14,389 nucleotides of DNA from Candidatus Adiutrix sp. (GCA_031273445.1 JAISRV010000237.1:1-14389); one strand, 5' to 3'; positions 1-6,280 are shown, numbered from the stretch's first letter. Notes: generated by a model not told the origin, from the sequence alone. A program made the numbers and translations.

Positions 1-194
1 TGAAAGGCGGCGTTGATGCTGCTTTTGCGTTTGATTTCCTCCGGGTCGGAATCCAGAACGCTTGAACCGTCCATAACCGAACCCAGACGATTGTTGACCT
101 TGGCGTAGAATAAAAGGCCTTCGGCCAATGAGGTTTTGCCGGCCCCGTTGTGGGAGAGGAAGGCAATGGTTCTCTGTTTCGCTGCATCTTTCAT
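1..194 (-). CDS. EF-G-like translational GTPase (EF-G2 type), N-terminal fragment
   Basis: The first 64 codons are visible; the gene runs off the left edge. The reverse-strand protein begins MKDAAKQRTIAFLSHNGAGK and continues TSLAEGLLFYAK, with a G1/P-loop of the form HNGAGKTSL at about residues 15-23. A PEE-KR-SI segment near residues 52-60 matches the switch I region of the EF-G family. Canonical EF-G carries an H-[IV]-D-[AH]-GKT P-loop; the HxGAGKTSL variant is typical of the EF-G paralogues annotated as EF-G-like or EF-G2, GTPases related to the ribosomal translocase but without an assured role in elongation. The ATG at 194-192 is preceded by GGGGTGG as a plausible ribosome binding site. 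It is transcribed divergently from the signalling operon. Family assignment is firm; the exact paralogue is inferred, because the other G motifs lie outside the window. Confidence 0.85.
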   Translation of the reverse strand, partial: MKDAAKQRTIAFLSHNGAGKTSLAEGLLFYAKVNNRLGSVMDGSSVLDSDPEEIKRKSSINAAF

Positions 195-226
195 GGGCCA
201 CCCCTAGCATTCATTTTTATGATTAT

Positions 227-248
227 GACCGGCGGCCTGCCGCCGGTC
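227..248. repeat. Perfect GC-rich palindrome, 10-bp arms
   Basis: GACCGGCGGC at 227-236 is the exact reverse complement of GCCGCCGGTC at 239-248, with only CT between. It sits in the probable 5' untranslated region of the EF-G-like gene, 33 bases before its start codon. On the - strand it is followed by ATAATCATAAAAATG, not a T-run, so it is not a classical terminator. It could be an operator dyad or a leader hairpin; no regulator can be named. Confidence 0.6.
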
Positions 249-412
249 GTCGGACGCCTGATCAAAAAGCCGCATGTCGCCCCGGACGACCGTTCCGTCA
301 ACCCGGCGGCCGTTCGGGAAAAATCTCATAATCATCCTCGCCGATACATAACATAAATCTTTAAAAGTATGGTTTAAAAGGCCTCTTTTGTCAAGGCGCA
401 TGGAAGCGGCGT

Positions 413-487
413 CCAGGGCAATCGCCCGAAAGCCATGGGCGAGAGTTGATGGCTCTGATTCATGCTCTTGCCCTGGCCGCAAGCATG
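413..487. other. Nested inverted repeats, candidate structured RNA or regulatory dyads
   Basis: CCAGGGCAA (413-421) pairs with TTGCCCTGG (468-476). Inside it TCGCCC (422-427) pairs with GGGCGA (437-442) around a 9-nt loop. A competing hairpin joins CATGCT (461-466) to AGCATG (482-487). The 468-476 strand can be in only one of the two outer structures, so the layout allows alternative folds. It lies just upstream of the putative promoter at 522-551, so it would be part of that transcript only if transcription starts further upstream, or part of a - strand transcript. It matches no RNA family I know. Confidence 0.35.
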
Positions 488-521
488 GTTCGCTTGAATC
501 ATGAGCAAAAAAATGTTATTC

Positions 522-551
522 TTGATATGTCATTGAGACGTGGAATAAAAT
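522..551 (+). promoter_or_regulatory. Putative sigma70-type promoter of the signalling operon
   Basis: TTGATA at 522-527 and TAAAAT at 546-551 are separated by 18 bases (17 if ATAAAA at 545-550 is used). This is the best -35/-10 pair upstream of the receiver gene and would start transcription near 558, giving a leader of about 195 nt. Confidence 0.55.
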
Positions 552-557
552 CCGCGT

Positions 558-752
558 CTTCCGGGCGACGCTTGTCCTTAAGCGGCCGGCGGAGAGTGTT
601 CCGACTGACGGCGCCGTTTCACCTCCAAACGGCTGGAAGCGGCCGGCCGCCTCCAGGTCGTCATGATCCCGGGCGCCGGCCCAGTGGAGCTGATTTAATT
701 TCTGGAGGGTCGTCCAGCTTAGCCGGACGCTATTGAAGCGCGGAGAAACCAA
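558..752 (+). promoter_or_regulatory. Structured 5' leader with anti-SD-like loop
   Basis: Hairpin GCCGTTT (613-619)/AAACGGC (627-633) exposes the 7-nt loop CACCTCC (620-626), identical to the anti-Shine-Dalgarno core of 16S rRNA. CCTCCAG (650-656) is complementary to CTGGAGG (702-708), and CTGGA (702-706)/TCCAG (713-717) can form a small competing hairpin. The real ribosome binding site is probably GGAGA at 742-746, six bases before the ATG at 753. Hairpins are read directly; regulatory function is inference. Confidence 0.35.
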
Positions 753-1151
753 ATGTCTCAAGCAAACACTCCCTGGCACGGCAAATCGGTTCTGGTGGTC
801 GACGACTATCTGGCTGTGCGCAAGACCATCAAGGAACTGGCGCAAAGTCTGGGCATGGTTCCCGTTGAAGCGGAAAACGGCCTGAAAGCCCAGGAAATAC
901 TCAAAAACGCCAAAATAGATCTGGTCATAACCGATCTGGTCATGCCGGAGATGGACGGCTTCGAGCTGACGGAAGCAATCAAGAATGATCCCAACCTTCG
1001 CTCAACTCCGGTGGTCATCATTTCCACCCACGCCGACTCGAAATACATCTTTCGAGCCCTGAGGCTGGGCGCCGACGACTATCTGACCAAACCCCCGACC
1101 GCCGAAATGGTCAACACCGTATTGACGAGGATTTTCGATCATGACTGGTAA
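753..1151 (+). CDS. Single-domain CheY-like response regulator
   Basis: This 132-residue protein is one receiver (REC) domain with no output domain, so it should act by protein-protein interaction or as a phosphate carrier in the cytoplasm. All catalytic positions are present: acidic pair D17-D18, phospho-acceptor D61 (in VITDLVMPEMDG), switch residue S91, aromatic Y110 and K113-P114. GGAGA at 742-746 supports the ATG at 753. It is the first gene of a four-gene operon: its last 11 bases overlap the start of the CheA-like kinase, implying translational coupling and that it is the likely phosphorylation target. It resembles CheY-type or relay receivers; with no flagellar or MCP genes in view, flagellar motor control is not assured. 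Confidence 0.93.
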   Translation: MSQANTPWHGKSVLVVDDYLAVRKTIKELAQSLGMVPVEAENGLKAQEILKNAKIDLVITDLVMPEMDGFELTEAIKNDPNLRSTPVVIISTHADSKYIFRALRLGADDYLTKPPTAEMVNTVLTRIFDHDW

Positions 1152-3291
1152 TCCGCAGCCTCCGCCTCCGGCGGAAGGGAAAGATCCCGGCGCGCCGCCG
1201 GAAATAGACCGCATGGCGGTAAAGATTTCCCACCTTGACCGACTTTTGGGCCTGACCGGGGAAATCATCATCACGGCTTCCAATATTTCCATCCTGCAGC
1301 GTCACTTGTCGACGACTTCGGCCAACATTGACAAAAGTTCGATGGAGATGGTCAAAAACGCGGCGCTCACCGCCAATCGCATTTCATCGGACCTGCACCA
1401 CCTGGTCATGGATATCCGCATGGTGCCCATCCGCGACACCTTTCTGCGTTTCAGGCGCCTGGTGCGCGATCTGGCCAAGAAAAAAGGCCGCCAGGTCAAT
1501 TTTGAAATTGTCGGCGAAGACACGCTTGTCGACAAGACCGTGGCCGAAAGACTCTATGAGCCTCTGGCTCATCAGATCAGAAACGCCATCGATCACGGCC
1601 TGGAAGATCCGTTGGAGCGCCAGCACGGCGGCAAAGAGCCGACCGGGCAGCTGGTGCTCACCGCCTATAAAAAAGAGGGCTTTACCTATGTTTCAGTGGC
1701 CGACGACGGACGCGGCTTAAACGAGGCCCTCATCCGGCAGGCGGCCGTGGCAAAAGGCTTTCTTTCTCCGTCGGCGGCCGTTTCCCAAGCCGAATGCTGG
1801 AATCTCATCATGCAGCCCGGCTTTTCCACCAACACCGAAGCCACTGAAATTTCCGGCCGCGGCGTCGGCATGGACGTGGTCAAAAATACAGTGGAAACCC
1901 TTGGCGGAGAAGTGCTGATCGAGACCGAGACCGGGCGGGGGACGATTTTCACCTATAAAATTCCGCAACTTTCCGCAGTCAACATTACCGATGCGCTCAT
2001 CATCCGCACCGGCGAGAGCTTCTGCGCCGTGCCGATCGGCAACGTCGTCGCCACCCAGGCCTTTGATTCCGCGGAAGTCATCACGGCCATGGAATCCACC
2101 GAGAGCATCCAGTATCTAGGCTCCATCATTCCCCTGCACGATCTGCGCGGCCTTTTAAGCGGCGCGCCTCTGAATGAAAAACCGGACACGCTGCCGGTCA
2201 TCATCATCGACGCCAAAAACGGCCGCATCGCCTTGAAGGTTTCAGAATTCATCCGGCCGCAGAAGCTGGTGCTCATTCCGTTGCCGAAGATTTTCACTGT
2301 GCGCGGCGTCTCCGGCGCCACCATTTTGGGCGGGAACCAGCTAGGCATGGTTCTTGACCCCTTCGAACTCATAGCCCTGGCCACCGGCCGCACCCTGGAA
2401 AGCCGCGAGGCCCGTTCGGCTTTTGCCGAAACCCCGGAAGCGGAAGCGGATAAGGCCTGGAACGCTGAAAGCGGCGCGCCCGAAAAAAGCGGTCAGGCGC
2501 CTGAGGTCGCCGCGGCGGCGCCGACGGCAAGCCGCCCTCAGGACCTCGACGACTCCGTGGCGGAAGAATTCTTCATTGAAATTCACAATATTCTGAACGA
2601 TCTCAATGAAGACATCTTTCAATTGGAAAAAGACCCGGAAAATATCCGGCGCATCAATACCATTTTCCGCCATTTTCATTCCATCAAAGGCAACTTCATA
2701 ATGACCGGCTTCACCAATGTCGGCGGGTTTGTCCATGAAGTAGAAACCGTTCTGGATCGCATTCGGGAAAAAGAACTGACCGTCACCCAGGACATCATCG
2801 ACCTTTTGCTTGATTCCGTCAAAAATCTGGAAACAGGTCTGAGTCAAATCCGGGCCGGGCGCGGCTACGAAGTCGCCGATAAAGAGCTTCTGGCCGCCGT
2901 GGCCAGATACCGCGCCGCGGAAGCCAAGGAACCGCCGACCCAGGACGAGGCCGACGACGAGACCTTCCATCTCTCGCCTCTGGCCAACATTCTCTATTAT
3001 GCCAAGCTTGGCGCCCCCAATATCGGCATATACCAGTCCTTCATAAAAATAGGGCGCTCTTTCCAGGATCCGTCTCTGGTGGTCTATCTGATTTTAAAAC
3101 GCCTGGCCCAGGTGGCCGATCTTATGGACACCGTGCCGCCTTTGGACAAAATAGAGCGCGGCCTAAGCGCCGACAAATTGAAAATCATGTTTTCATCCGC
3201 TTATGCGCCGGAAGACATCAACCGCTTTTTTGAAAAGCAACTGGTCAAGTATTACAACGTGACCGAATTCGAAAACATGCGGATGGAGTGA
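1141..3291 (+). CDS. CheA-like histidine kinase with C-terminal Hpt (permuted P3-P4-P5-P1)
   Basis: This is a cytoplasmic 716-residue kinase of the CheA class, without membrane segments. Order seen: short Pro-rich start (1-23); P3-like dimerisation helices (about 24-95, with HLDRLLGLTGEIIIT); P4 ATPase (about 96-275) with N-box HQIRNAIDHG (N148), G1 DDGRG (188-192) and G2 SGRGVGM (238-244); P5/CheW-like domain (about 277-410); Ala/Pro/Glu-rich linker (about 420-470); Hpt/P1 domain (about 473-600) with FRHFHSIKGN, phospho-accepting His being H513; then about 100 residues (617-716) that I do not recognise. Classical CheA is P1-P2-P3-P4-P5, so P1 has moved to the C-terminal side, and no P2 docking domain is seen. 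The P1 segment still carries the conserved Lys after the His and a downstream Glu in a VHEVETVLD helix, so it looks active. GAGG at 1127-1130 supports the ATG at 1141, inside the previous gene's end. A later ATG at 1213 would keep all domains but lacks a ribosome site. Confidence 0.93.
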   Translation: MTGNPQPPPPAEGKDPGAPPEIDRMAVKISHLDRLLGLTGEIIITASNISILQRHLSTTSANIDKSSMEMVKNAALTANRISSDLHHLVMDIRMVPIRDTFLRFRRLVRDLAKKKGRQVNFEIVGEDTLVDKTVAERLYEPLAHQIRNAIDHGLEDPLERQHGGKEPTGQLVLTAYKKEGFTYVSVADDGRGLNEALIRQAAVAKGFLSPSAAVSQAECWNLIMQPGFSTNTEATEISGRGVGMDVVKNTVETLGGEVLIETETGRGTIFTYKIPQLSAVNITDALIIRTGESFCAVPIGNVVATQAFDSAEVITAMESTESIQYLGSIIPLHDLRGLLSGAPLNEKPDTLPVIIIDAKNGRIALKVSEFIRPQKLVLIPLPKIFTVRGVSGATILGGNQLGMVLDPFELIALATGRTLESREARSAFAETPEAEADKAWNAESGAPEKSGQAPEVAAAAPTASRPQDLDDSVAEEFFIEIHNILNDLNEDIFQLEKDPENIRRINTIFRHFHSIKGNFIMTGFTNVGGFVHEVETVLDRIREKELTVTQDIIDLLLDSVKNLETGLSQIRAGRGYEVADKELLAAVARYRAAEAKEPPTQDEADDETFHLSPLANILYYAKLGAPNIGIYQSFIKIGRSFQDPSLVVYLILKRLAQVADLMDTVPPLDKIERGLSADKLKIMFSSAYAPEDINRFFEKQLVKYYNVTEFENMRME

Positions 3292-3293
3292 TC

Positions 3294-4202
3294 ATGCCCA
3301 AGATTCTGGTGAGTTTGAGCGACGCGGACATGCGCGAGTCCGCGGTGCGCGCCTTAAGTGAAAGCAGACATAAAGTGATTGTGGCGGAAGACATCGACCT
3401 GGACCGGGGTCTGAGCGAGGCGGCTGAAAAAATCAGGGCCTATCACGGCGACGTCATAGTCATGGATTACCGGGATGAAGACGCGGCCAGCGTGAAGCTG
3501 ATGCAGACGGTCGACGATTTCGCGGAACCACTGGAATTCATATTCATTGAATCCTCATCGGCCGCGACCGCGCGCGATCAGGTGCTCATGGCCTTAAACG
3601 AAGGCGCGCGCGCCTTTTTGCCGAGGGACTTCAACCCCTCGGCCCTGCTTAACTACGTCGAGCGGGCCATTTCCGGCCCGGGGCGCCTGCGCTCCAAAGC
3701 CCAGGAACCCTACGGCACGGAAGTCGCCTTAAAACGTATGGAAGAATCTTTCGGCGACTTGCGCGTCAAGACAGTCGGCTATCAAAAGCTGATTTCCCAT
3801 CTCCTGGCGACTCCTGTCGGCGCGCAGGCCAGGAAGGTGCTGGTGGTTTCAGATTCGCCCTATCAATTGGAGCTGTTGAAAAAATTTCTCGAAGACCACA
3901 ATTTTAATGTCCTGACCGCCTCAAACATGGCCGGCGCTCTGAGCGTCGTGTTGAGCGAAGGCCCGCGCACCATAGTCAGCGATCTGGAATTGGAAGACCA
4001 GACCGGTCTGGATTTATGCCAGGCCGTCAAATTCGCCCATAAGATCACGCCCTGTTATTTTATCATCTGCACCGCCAACCGCGACAAGATAAGCAAGGTC
4101 ATGACCCCGGGCAACGGGGTTGACGACTGTCTGATTAAGCCTTCCGGCCAGAACGACCGGGTGGATTTCATTTCCAGGGTCGCCTTGGGTCTTCTGCTTT
4201 AA
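3294..4202 (+). CDS. Tandem double-receiver response regulator, first REC degenerate
   Basis: I start this at ATG 3294, two bases after the kinase stop, because GGAG at 3285-3288 is well spaced for it; a GTG at 3288 would add two residues. The product has 302 residues. REC1 (about 1-125) has the receiver fold and an Asp at the acceptor position (D58 in VIVMDYRD), but the acidic pair after the first strand is replaced (ILVSLSDAD) and the conserved Lys is Arg (FLPRDF), so it is probably a pseudo-receiver. After a linker (about 130-178), REC2 (about 181-302) reads KVLVVSDSP with one acidic residue (D187), acceptor D230 (TIVSDLELED), a Thr in IICTAN, and K282-P283. REC2 may be phosphorylated, though its acidic pocket is reduced. 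No DNA-binding, enzymatic or GGDEF domain follows. Position suggests it receives phosphate from, or scaffolds, the CheA-like kinase. Confidence 0.88.
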   Translation: MPKILVSLSDADMRESAVRALSESRHKVIVAEDIDLDRGLSEAAEKIRAYHGDVIVMDYRDEDAASVKLMQTVDDFAEPLEFIFIESSSAATARDQVLMALNEGARAFLPRDFNPSALLNYVERAISGPGRLRSKAQEPYGTEVALKRMEESFGDLRVKTVGYQKLISHLLATPVGAQARKVLVVSDSPYQLELLKKFLEDHNFNVLTASNMAGALSVVLSEGPRTIVSDLELEDQTGLDLCQAVKFAHKITPCYFIICTANRDKISKVMTPGNGVDDCLIKPSGQNDRVDFISRVALGLLL

Positions 4203-4212
4203 GGAAATCCGC

Positions 4213-4716
4213 ATGGCTCAAGACATCAAAGGCGACAAGCTGTGGCGCACGGCGGCCCTGATGATGCTGTGCGGCCTGGTGTATTTCTTCAGCTACGACC
4301 ACGGCCGTCAGGCCTTGCGCCCTCAACTGGAGGCTTTGCAAAAAAAAGCCGGCCTTGAATTGGAGAATCAGCGTCTGGAAATTCTGCGTCTGCGGGCGGC
4401 TTTGAACGAATGCCAGACCGGCGGCGCTTCCGCTCGCGGCCCCCAGCCACTCGACCGGGTGAGTTTGCGAACGGGGCATAGCGAAATACTCTTCGATGGG
4501 CGTCTGGTGCTTACGCTGCTTAGAGTGGAAAACACGGAAAACAGAATTCTGGTTCAACTTAATTTTCTGGAAGAAGGGCGTCTGGTCTCGGAAATGTTGG
4601 GCGCCGGGGGCAGCCTCAAGTTTCAAATGGACGGCCGCAACTGGGCTTTGGTGGTCAGCGCCCTGCAGCTCGCGTCCGCCAATTTTAGCGTCATCGAACT
4701 TAAAAAAGAGCCTTGA
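4213..4716 (+). CDS. Membrane-anchored coiled-coil protein of unknown function
   Basis: I do not recognise the family. The 167-residue protein has a short cytoplasmic N-terminus, one hydrophobic segment at about residues 12-27 (AALMMLCGLVYFFSY), then a heptad-like helix (about 33-67, rich in Leu, Glu, Lys and Arg), then a C-terminal region that looks beta-rich (about 80-167, ending VSALQLASANFSVIELKKEP). There is no signal-peptidase site, so it is likely a single-pass anchored protein with the C-terminal part outside the cytoplasm. AAGGAAA about 6 bases before the ATG is a good ribosome site, and the gene follows the double-receiver gene by 10 bases, so it is the last member of the operon. 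A role as the membrane sensor or localisation factor of this pathway is inference from position alone. Confidence 0.8.
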   Translation: MAQDIKGDKLWRTAALMMLCGLVYFFSYDHGRQALRPQLEALQKKAGLELENQRLEILRLRAALNECQTGGASARGPQPLDRVSLRTGHSEILFDGRLVLTLLRVENTENRILVQLNFLEEGRLVSEMLGAGGSLKFQMDGRNWALVVSALQLASANFSVIELKKEP

Positions 4717-4743
4717 CGGCCAGCGGTTCCCGGGTGCGGACGA

Positions 4744-4879
4744 GCATTTTTAAAAAGCCGGTCGCCTCGGAGAGGGGCGACGGAGCGCAGCGACTGCTTG
4801 ACATGGCTCAAAGGACTCTCGCCGGGCAAAAATCGCATTTTTTGCCCGGCTGCGACCCAGCCTCGACAAGCCGATCATT
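4744..4879 (+). repeat. Left arm of ~135-bp inverted repeat around the MaoC-like gene
   Basis: Its outer block 4744-4796 matches the reverse complement of 5401-5454 with two substitutions and one 1-base indel. Its inner block 4819-4879 matches the reverse complement of 5320-5379 with about six substitutions and one indel. The stretch between the blocks is diverged. The arm contains hairpin A, GTCGCC (4761-4766)/GGCGAC (4776-4781), followed on the - strand by a T5 run, and hairpin B, a perfect 12-bp stem 4821-4832/4839-4850 with a 6-nt loop. It begins 27 bases after the stop of the coiled-coil gene. Confidence 0.9.
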
Positions 4880-4903
4880 ATATATTTAGTCAACGGATAA
4901 AAC

Positions 4904-5314
4904 ATGACTTACGAACAACTGGAAATAGGCGCCGAAGACTCTTTAAGCCTGACCGCCGACTCCGAGACCGTTAAGCAGTATGCCCGACTGGTGGGTGATC
5001 TGAACCCGGTGCACCTTGACGACGTTTATGCCGCCAAGTCTTTTTTCAAAAAACGCGTAGCCCACGGCATGCTGGCGGCCGGCCTCATAAGCGCCGTCCT
5101 GGGAACGCGCCTGCCCGGGCCCGGCTCGATCTATCTTGCCCAGGAGTTGGAATTCAAACGACCCGTCTACCTGGGCGACACCATTACGGCCAGAGTCAAA
5201 GTGCTGGAGAAACATGACCGGCACAACAAACTGAAACTGCACACCTGGGTGGAAAACCAGGCCGGGAAGACCGTCCTGGACGGCTCGGCCGTGGTGCTGT
5301 GCCGCGAATTTTAA
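4904..5314 (+). CDS. MaoC-family (R)-specific enoyl-CoA hydratase
   Basis: The 136-residue hot-dog-fold protein matches the usual length of short PhaJ-type (R)-hydratases. The catalytic motif is clear: GDLNPVHLDD, with D32 and H37 as the D-x(4)-H pair, followed by a KRVAHGMLAAGLIS helix that is diagnostic for the family. Such enzymes add water to trans-2-enoyl-CoA to give (R)-3-hydroxyacyl-CoA in the cytoplasm, linking fatty-acid oxidation to polyhydroxyalkanoate or other acyl-CoA pathways; substrate length cannot be told from sequence. GGAT seven bases before the ATG is a weak ribosome site, and the AT-rich TATATT at 4881-4886 could serve as a -10. The gene fills the space between the two inverted-repeat arms almost exactly and shares no evident pathway with its neighbours, so it reads as an independent cassette. 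Confidence 0.93.
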   Translation: MTYEQLEIGAEDSLSLTADSETVKQYARLVGDLNPVHLDDVYAAKSFFKKRVAHGMLAAGLISAVLGTRLPGPGSIYLAQELEFKRPVYLGDTITARVKVLEKHDRHNKLKLHTWVENQAGKTVLDGSAVVLCREF

Positions 5315-5319
5315 ATGTA

Positions 5320-5454
5320 AATGATCGGCTTGTCGGGGCTGACCGTAGCCAGGCAAAAAATGTGATTTTTGCCCGGCGAATTGCTTTATCCTTTCTCAAC
5401 CAGTCGCTGCGCTCCGTCGCCCCTCTCCGGGGGCGACCTGCTTTTTAAAAATGC
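5320..5454 (-). repeat. Right arm of ~135-bp inverted repeat around the MaoC-like gene
   Basis: This is the inverted partner of 4744-4879, starting 5 bases after the MaoC-like stop codon and ending 22 bases before the amidotransferase ATG. It repeats hairpin B as 5348-5359/5366-5377 with one mismatch, and hairpin A as 5416-5423/5430-5437. Matching palindromic outer ends (TTTTTAAAAA core) are present on both arms. It could be two inverted copies of a dispersed intergenic element or the ends of one mobile cassette. Confidence 0.9.
5416..5446 (+). terminator. Intrinsic-terminator-like hairpin after the MaoC-like gene
   Basis: GTCGCCCC (5416-5423) pairs perfectly with GGGGCGAC (5430-5437) around a 6-nt loop, then CTGC and TTTTT (5442-5446). 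It lies in the right repeat arm. The left arm has the mirror-image structure pointing left (6-bp stem at 4761-4781 with a T5 run on the - strand). Confidence 0.6.
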
Positions 5455-5476
5455 CGCCTACGCCCGAGAACTGCCG

Positions 5477-6268
5477 ATGACCATCAACCCGCCTTTGATA
5501 GGCGTCACCGCGGCGAACCTGCCCACGCCCGACTGGGACGGCCGCTTGTCGCTCGACCGCGACGGCGCCGGCCGTCTTTATGCCGAAGCCGTCGCCCGGG
5601 CCGGAGGCCTGCCGGTCATCCTGCCCCTGACCCGCCCGCCTCTGGCCCCTGACGAAGATGAAACGAGCGCTCCGGGCGGTTGCGGCCCGGGCGCCCTGTA
5701 CGCCAACGCCCGCATTTTTCTGGCCCGCCTGGACGGTCTCCTCCTTTCCGGAGGAGGCGATCTGGCGCCGCCCCCGGGCGCGGCCGCGGCTGCGCTTTGC
5801 CGGGGGGTCGATCCGGCCCGCGACGTCTGGGAAGCGGCCCTCCTGGCCGCCGCCCTCGACGCGGACAAGCCCATTGTGGCCATATGCCGCGGGATGCAAC
5901 TGATGAACGTCTCATTAGGCGGAACGCTGTGGACCGACCTGCCTTCAGAGAGGCCGGGCGAAGTGGCGCATGAGCAAAAATTCGCCCGATCCCGGGCCTC
6001 GCACGCAGTGGTCATTGAACCGGGCAGCCGCCTGGCCGCCATCTTCGGGCAAACGGAAATCATGGTCAACAGCGGGCACCACCAGGGCATCAAAAATACG
6101 GCCGCCGCCCTGACCGTCGCCGCTCACGCCCCGGACGGCCTGATTGAGGCTTTGGAGCATCGCGCCGCCCGCTTCGCCGTCGGCGTCCAATGGCATCCGG
6201 AAGGCCAGGCTGCGGCGGCGCCATCCAGGGCCCTGTTCAGAGCTTTCGTCCAAGCGGCCGCCTTATGA
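5477..6268 (+). CDS. Class I glutamine amidotransferase-like hydrolase (peptidase C26, PuuD-like)
   Basis: The 263-residue protein has the gamma-glutamyl hydrolase fold of the C26 family. The oxyanion/nucleophile region reads IVAICRGMQLMNV with nucleophile C137, and the catalytic His-Glu pair is in GVQWHPEG (H240, E242). Upstream, LDGLLLSGGGDLAPP and GGTLWTDLP are typical of gamma-glutamyl-GABA hydrolase (PuuD) relatives, which cleave gamma-glutamyl amides in the cytoplasm in polyamine breakdown. No other putrescine genes are nearby, so the substrate is open. I use ATG 5477, where homology begins (MTINPPLIGVT). The frame stays open back to a TTG at 5369, but those residues are encoded by the inverted-repeat arm. 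The ribosome site is weak. The stop is 12 bases before the next gene's ATG, so the two are probably cotranscribed. Confidence 0.9.
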   Translation: MTINPPLIGVTAANLPTPDWDGRLSLDRDGAGRLYAEAVARAGGLPVILPLTRPPLAPDEDETSAPGGCGPGALYANARIFLARLDGLLLSGGGDLAPPPGAAAAALCRGVDPARDVWEAALLAAALDADKPIVAICRGMQLMNVSLGGTLWTDLPSERPGEVAHEQKFARSRASHAVVIEPGSRLAAIFGQTEIMVNSGHHQGIKNTAAALTVAAHAPDGLIEALEHRAARFAVGVQWHPEGQAAAAPSRALFRAFVQAAAL

Positions 6269-6280
6269 TTGTTCCCGTTT

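Larger units (their letters stand above)
195..752. other. 558-bp gene-free divergent region rich in inverted repeats
   Basis: This lies between the EF-G-like gene (-) and the CheY-like gene (+). The open frames in it look non-coding: Arg/Pro/Gly-rich or without recognisable domains, and overlapping the promoter. It holds a 10-bp-arm palindrome (227-248), nested inverted repeats (413-487), a promoter (522-551) and a structured leader (about 558-752). No tRNA or known riboswitch could be recognised. The + strand use from about 520 onward is most likely regulatory leader for the signalling operon. Confidence 0.7.

Noticed and set aside
411..450. Resemblance to a c-di-GMP-I (GEMM) riboswitch (CAGGGCAA, then GAAA in a loop)
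   Set aside because: The following conserved GEMM segments (GGACGCAAAGCC and the tetraloop-receptor helix) are absent, so the match is chance-level.
488..502. tRNA T-arm-like sequence GTTCGCTTGAATC
   Set aside because: No cloverleaf, acceptor stem or anticodon arm can be built around it.
446..736. 96-residue open frame in the gap before the receiver gene
   Set aside because: Arg/Gly/Pro-rich translation without domain signal, no ribosome site, and it spans the putative promoter; typical of spurious frames in GC-rich DNA.
2341..2970. 209-residue frame on the - strand inside the kinase gene, and the 328-residue - strand frame at 8768-9754 inside ppdK
   Set aside because: They are antisense to well-conserved coding sequence and their translations are low in recognisable structure; they are shadows of the real genes.
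4821..4850. 12-bp hairpin as a rho-independent terminator of the signalling operon
   Set aside because: The T-run lies on the loop side of the stem, not after it, so the geometry is wrong for intrinsic termination on either strand.
5369..5476. 36-residue N-terminal extension of the amidotransferase from a TTG start
   Set aside because: The extension is encoded by the inverted-repeat arm and has no homology-like features; the family core begins at ATG 5477.
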